Shown here piece by piece: positions 63,190-64,000 of a DNA stretch of 64,000 nt. Origin of the DNA: Protula sp. h YS-2021 (Eukaryota > Annelida > Polychaeta > Sabellida > Serpulidae). Position 1 is the first letter of the stretch; each line of letters opens with the position of its first letter. Location: assembly GCA_949752745.1 (NCBI GenBank), contig CATKHT010000107.1:1-64000 (forward strand). The letters run 5' to 3'. Made by a program: the position numbers and the translations under genes. The notes below the pieces were generated by a model. The model was not told the DNA's origin and made no database searches. It was given only the letters and a program-made list of their open reading frames with translations.

Positions 63190-63312
63190 CTGGAGTTGCG
63201 GTTAGTTCACGGAGGGATGTGTTCCTGTGGTTGTTCCCATGCCAGCAAAAAGAGGGGTTTATTCCTGGGAGATGGGGGTTTGTTCCGGGAGGTTTGTACC
63301 GAATACCGAAAT
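63190..63312 (-). repeat. GGAACAAACCCC-type phrase array, inverted
   Basis: GGGGTTTGTTCCGGGAGG and GTACCGAATACCGAAA are the complement of the array at 413-505. Suggests a dispersed element family with this terminal arm. Confidence 0.55.
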
Positions 63313-63439
63313 GACCTCTATCTTTTGGTAAAATGCGTGTTAGAAACTTTCAGAATGATTTTCAGTTAACACAAAGGGCTACAAGTTTTTTTTGTTCTTT
63401 TTATGCAGTCGGGGTAAACATAGCATTTTCCCCCGTGAA

Positions 63440-63575
63440 ACGGAGGGGATTTAGACATTTCGGCCAAGAACCACTTCGGTCCAAACCAGCATTGGACCGA
63501 AGTGTCCAAGGCTGGGCCGAAGTGTCTTTCGCGTTGGGCCGAAGTTGTTCTGGGCCGAAGTGTCCATTAACCAAA
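63440..63575 (+). repeat. GGGCCGAAGTGTCC phrase array
   Basis: Six or so spaced copies of GGCCGAAGTGTCC or its complement GGACCGAAGTG-type variants. Confidence 0.75.
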
Positions 63576-63597
63576 CGGAGGGATATAGTTATGAGCG

Positions 63598-63735
63598 GTC
63601 TTGGGTCAACTCATCCCAATGCCAACTCATCCCAGGCCAACTCATCCCACCCTGAAAGTCAACTCATCCCACTTTACATACCAACTCATCCCAGCCTGAA
63701 AGTCAGCTCATCCCACCAACCGACTCATCCCACAT
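63598..63735 (+). repeat. CAACTCATCCCA phrase array
   Basis: Seven copies of (G/C)CAACTCATCCCA with spacers, including two of CCTGAAAGTCA. The 137-codon frame across this and the preceding array is an artefact. Confidence 0.8.
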
Positions 63736-63819
63736 TATTTTTTTAAGTTTTTATTATTCGGAAATGATAAGTAATAATAGAAATATTTCTAGTTGAAACA
63801 AAACTTTATTAATAATCTC

Positions 63820-64000
63820 TTATCGTTACTTTTTACACACCATAATCCTTTTTAGAATAACAACCGGTGATATGTCACACACCTTTTTTACACACCAAAA
63901 ACTTTTTTTCAGTTTTTTTTTTTTTTTTTTTTTTTTTTGCTTTTCAGAATGTCAAACACGATGTGTCACACACACTTTTAACACACCACAAACTTTTCCA
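63820..64000 (+). repeat. TTTTACACACCA tandem repeat
   Basis: TGTCACACACCTTTTTTACA and CACACCANAAACTTTT occur in about three units of 65-90 bp running off the window; a T run of about 25 lies within. Confidence 0.65.

Noticed and set aside
63333..63746. 137-codon open frame at the right edge
   Set aside because: Its C-terminal two thirds is translated GGCCGAAGTGTCC and CAACTCATCCCA arrays.

Overview
This is a eukaryotic, almost certainly animal, nuclear genome window. It is AT-rich, packed with non-coding repeats, and has GT-AG introns of hundreds to thousands of bases around very small exons. A KMT5A/SETD8-type SET domain, C2H2 zinc fingers and a DUF7869-type transposase-like gene fit a repeat-rich invertebrate (mollusc, cnidarian or similar). 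I cannot fix the phylum from sequence alone. No rRNA, CRISPR array, bacterial operon or convincing tRNA gene was found.

Gene 1 (1-23983, + strand) enters from the left edge. Fourteen exons can be read: two carry most of a SET methyltransferase domain, ten small exons form a linker (one of them a C2H2-like finger), and the last two carry zinc-binding motifs and the stop codon. Reading phase agrees across every junction except one (10623 to 11711), where an exon is probably unseen. Linker exons 12874-12957 and 14713-14808 are duplicates. Introns are full of repeats: foldback elements with 9-10 bp target duplications, Tigger/pogo- and hAT-like short elements, families with terminal hairpins, and a roughly 2-2.5 kb family called 'family S' here.

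24.0-37 kb holds a broken two-exon DUF7869-type transposase gene on the minus strand (27231-24991), more family S copies, one split by a 1.06 kb hAT-like insertion inside an AT microsatellite, a 765 bp tandem duplication, and a frameshifted two-finger zinc-finger fragment (36421-36836). 38.5-47.8 kb is a nested satellite: subrepeats of about 65-70 bp built on CTCGAGTGGTC, organised into units of about 0.7 kb, with one inverted 0.93 kb block bounded by poly-A tracts.

Gene 2 (about 50401 to beyond 62821, + strand) is made almost wholly of tiny in-phase exons. A two-exon cassette is duplicated (55047-57141). Then a 457-478 bp unit is tandemly repeated nine times (58240-62270), and every unit carries one 42-nt, phase-0, stop-free exon with intact AG and GTAAGT splice sites, encoding a 14-residue peptide of the type DTPxPxAxxxxxSx. 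Downstream acidic/basic exons resemble the gene 1 linker, so gene 2 may be a relative of gene 1 whose fingers lie past the window. The nine-exon array is the most striking item here. The right edge (63.2-64 kb) holds arrays of short 'phrase' repeats of a kind seen at about ten other places in the window.
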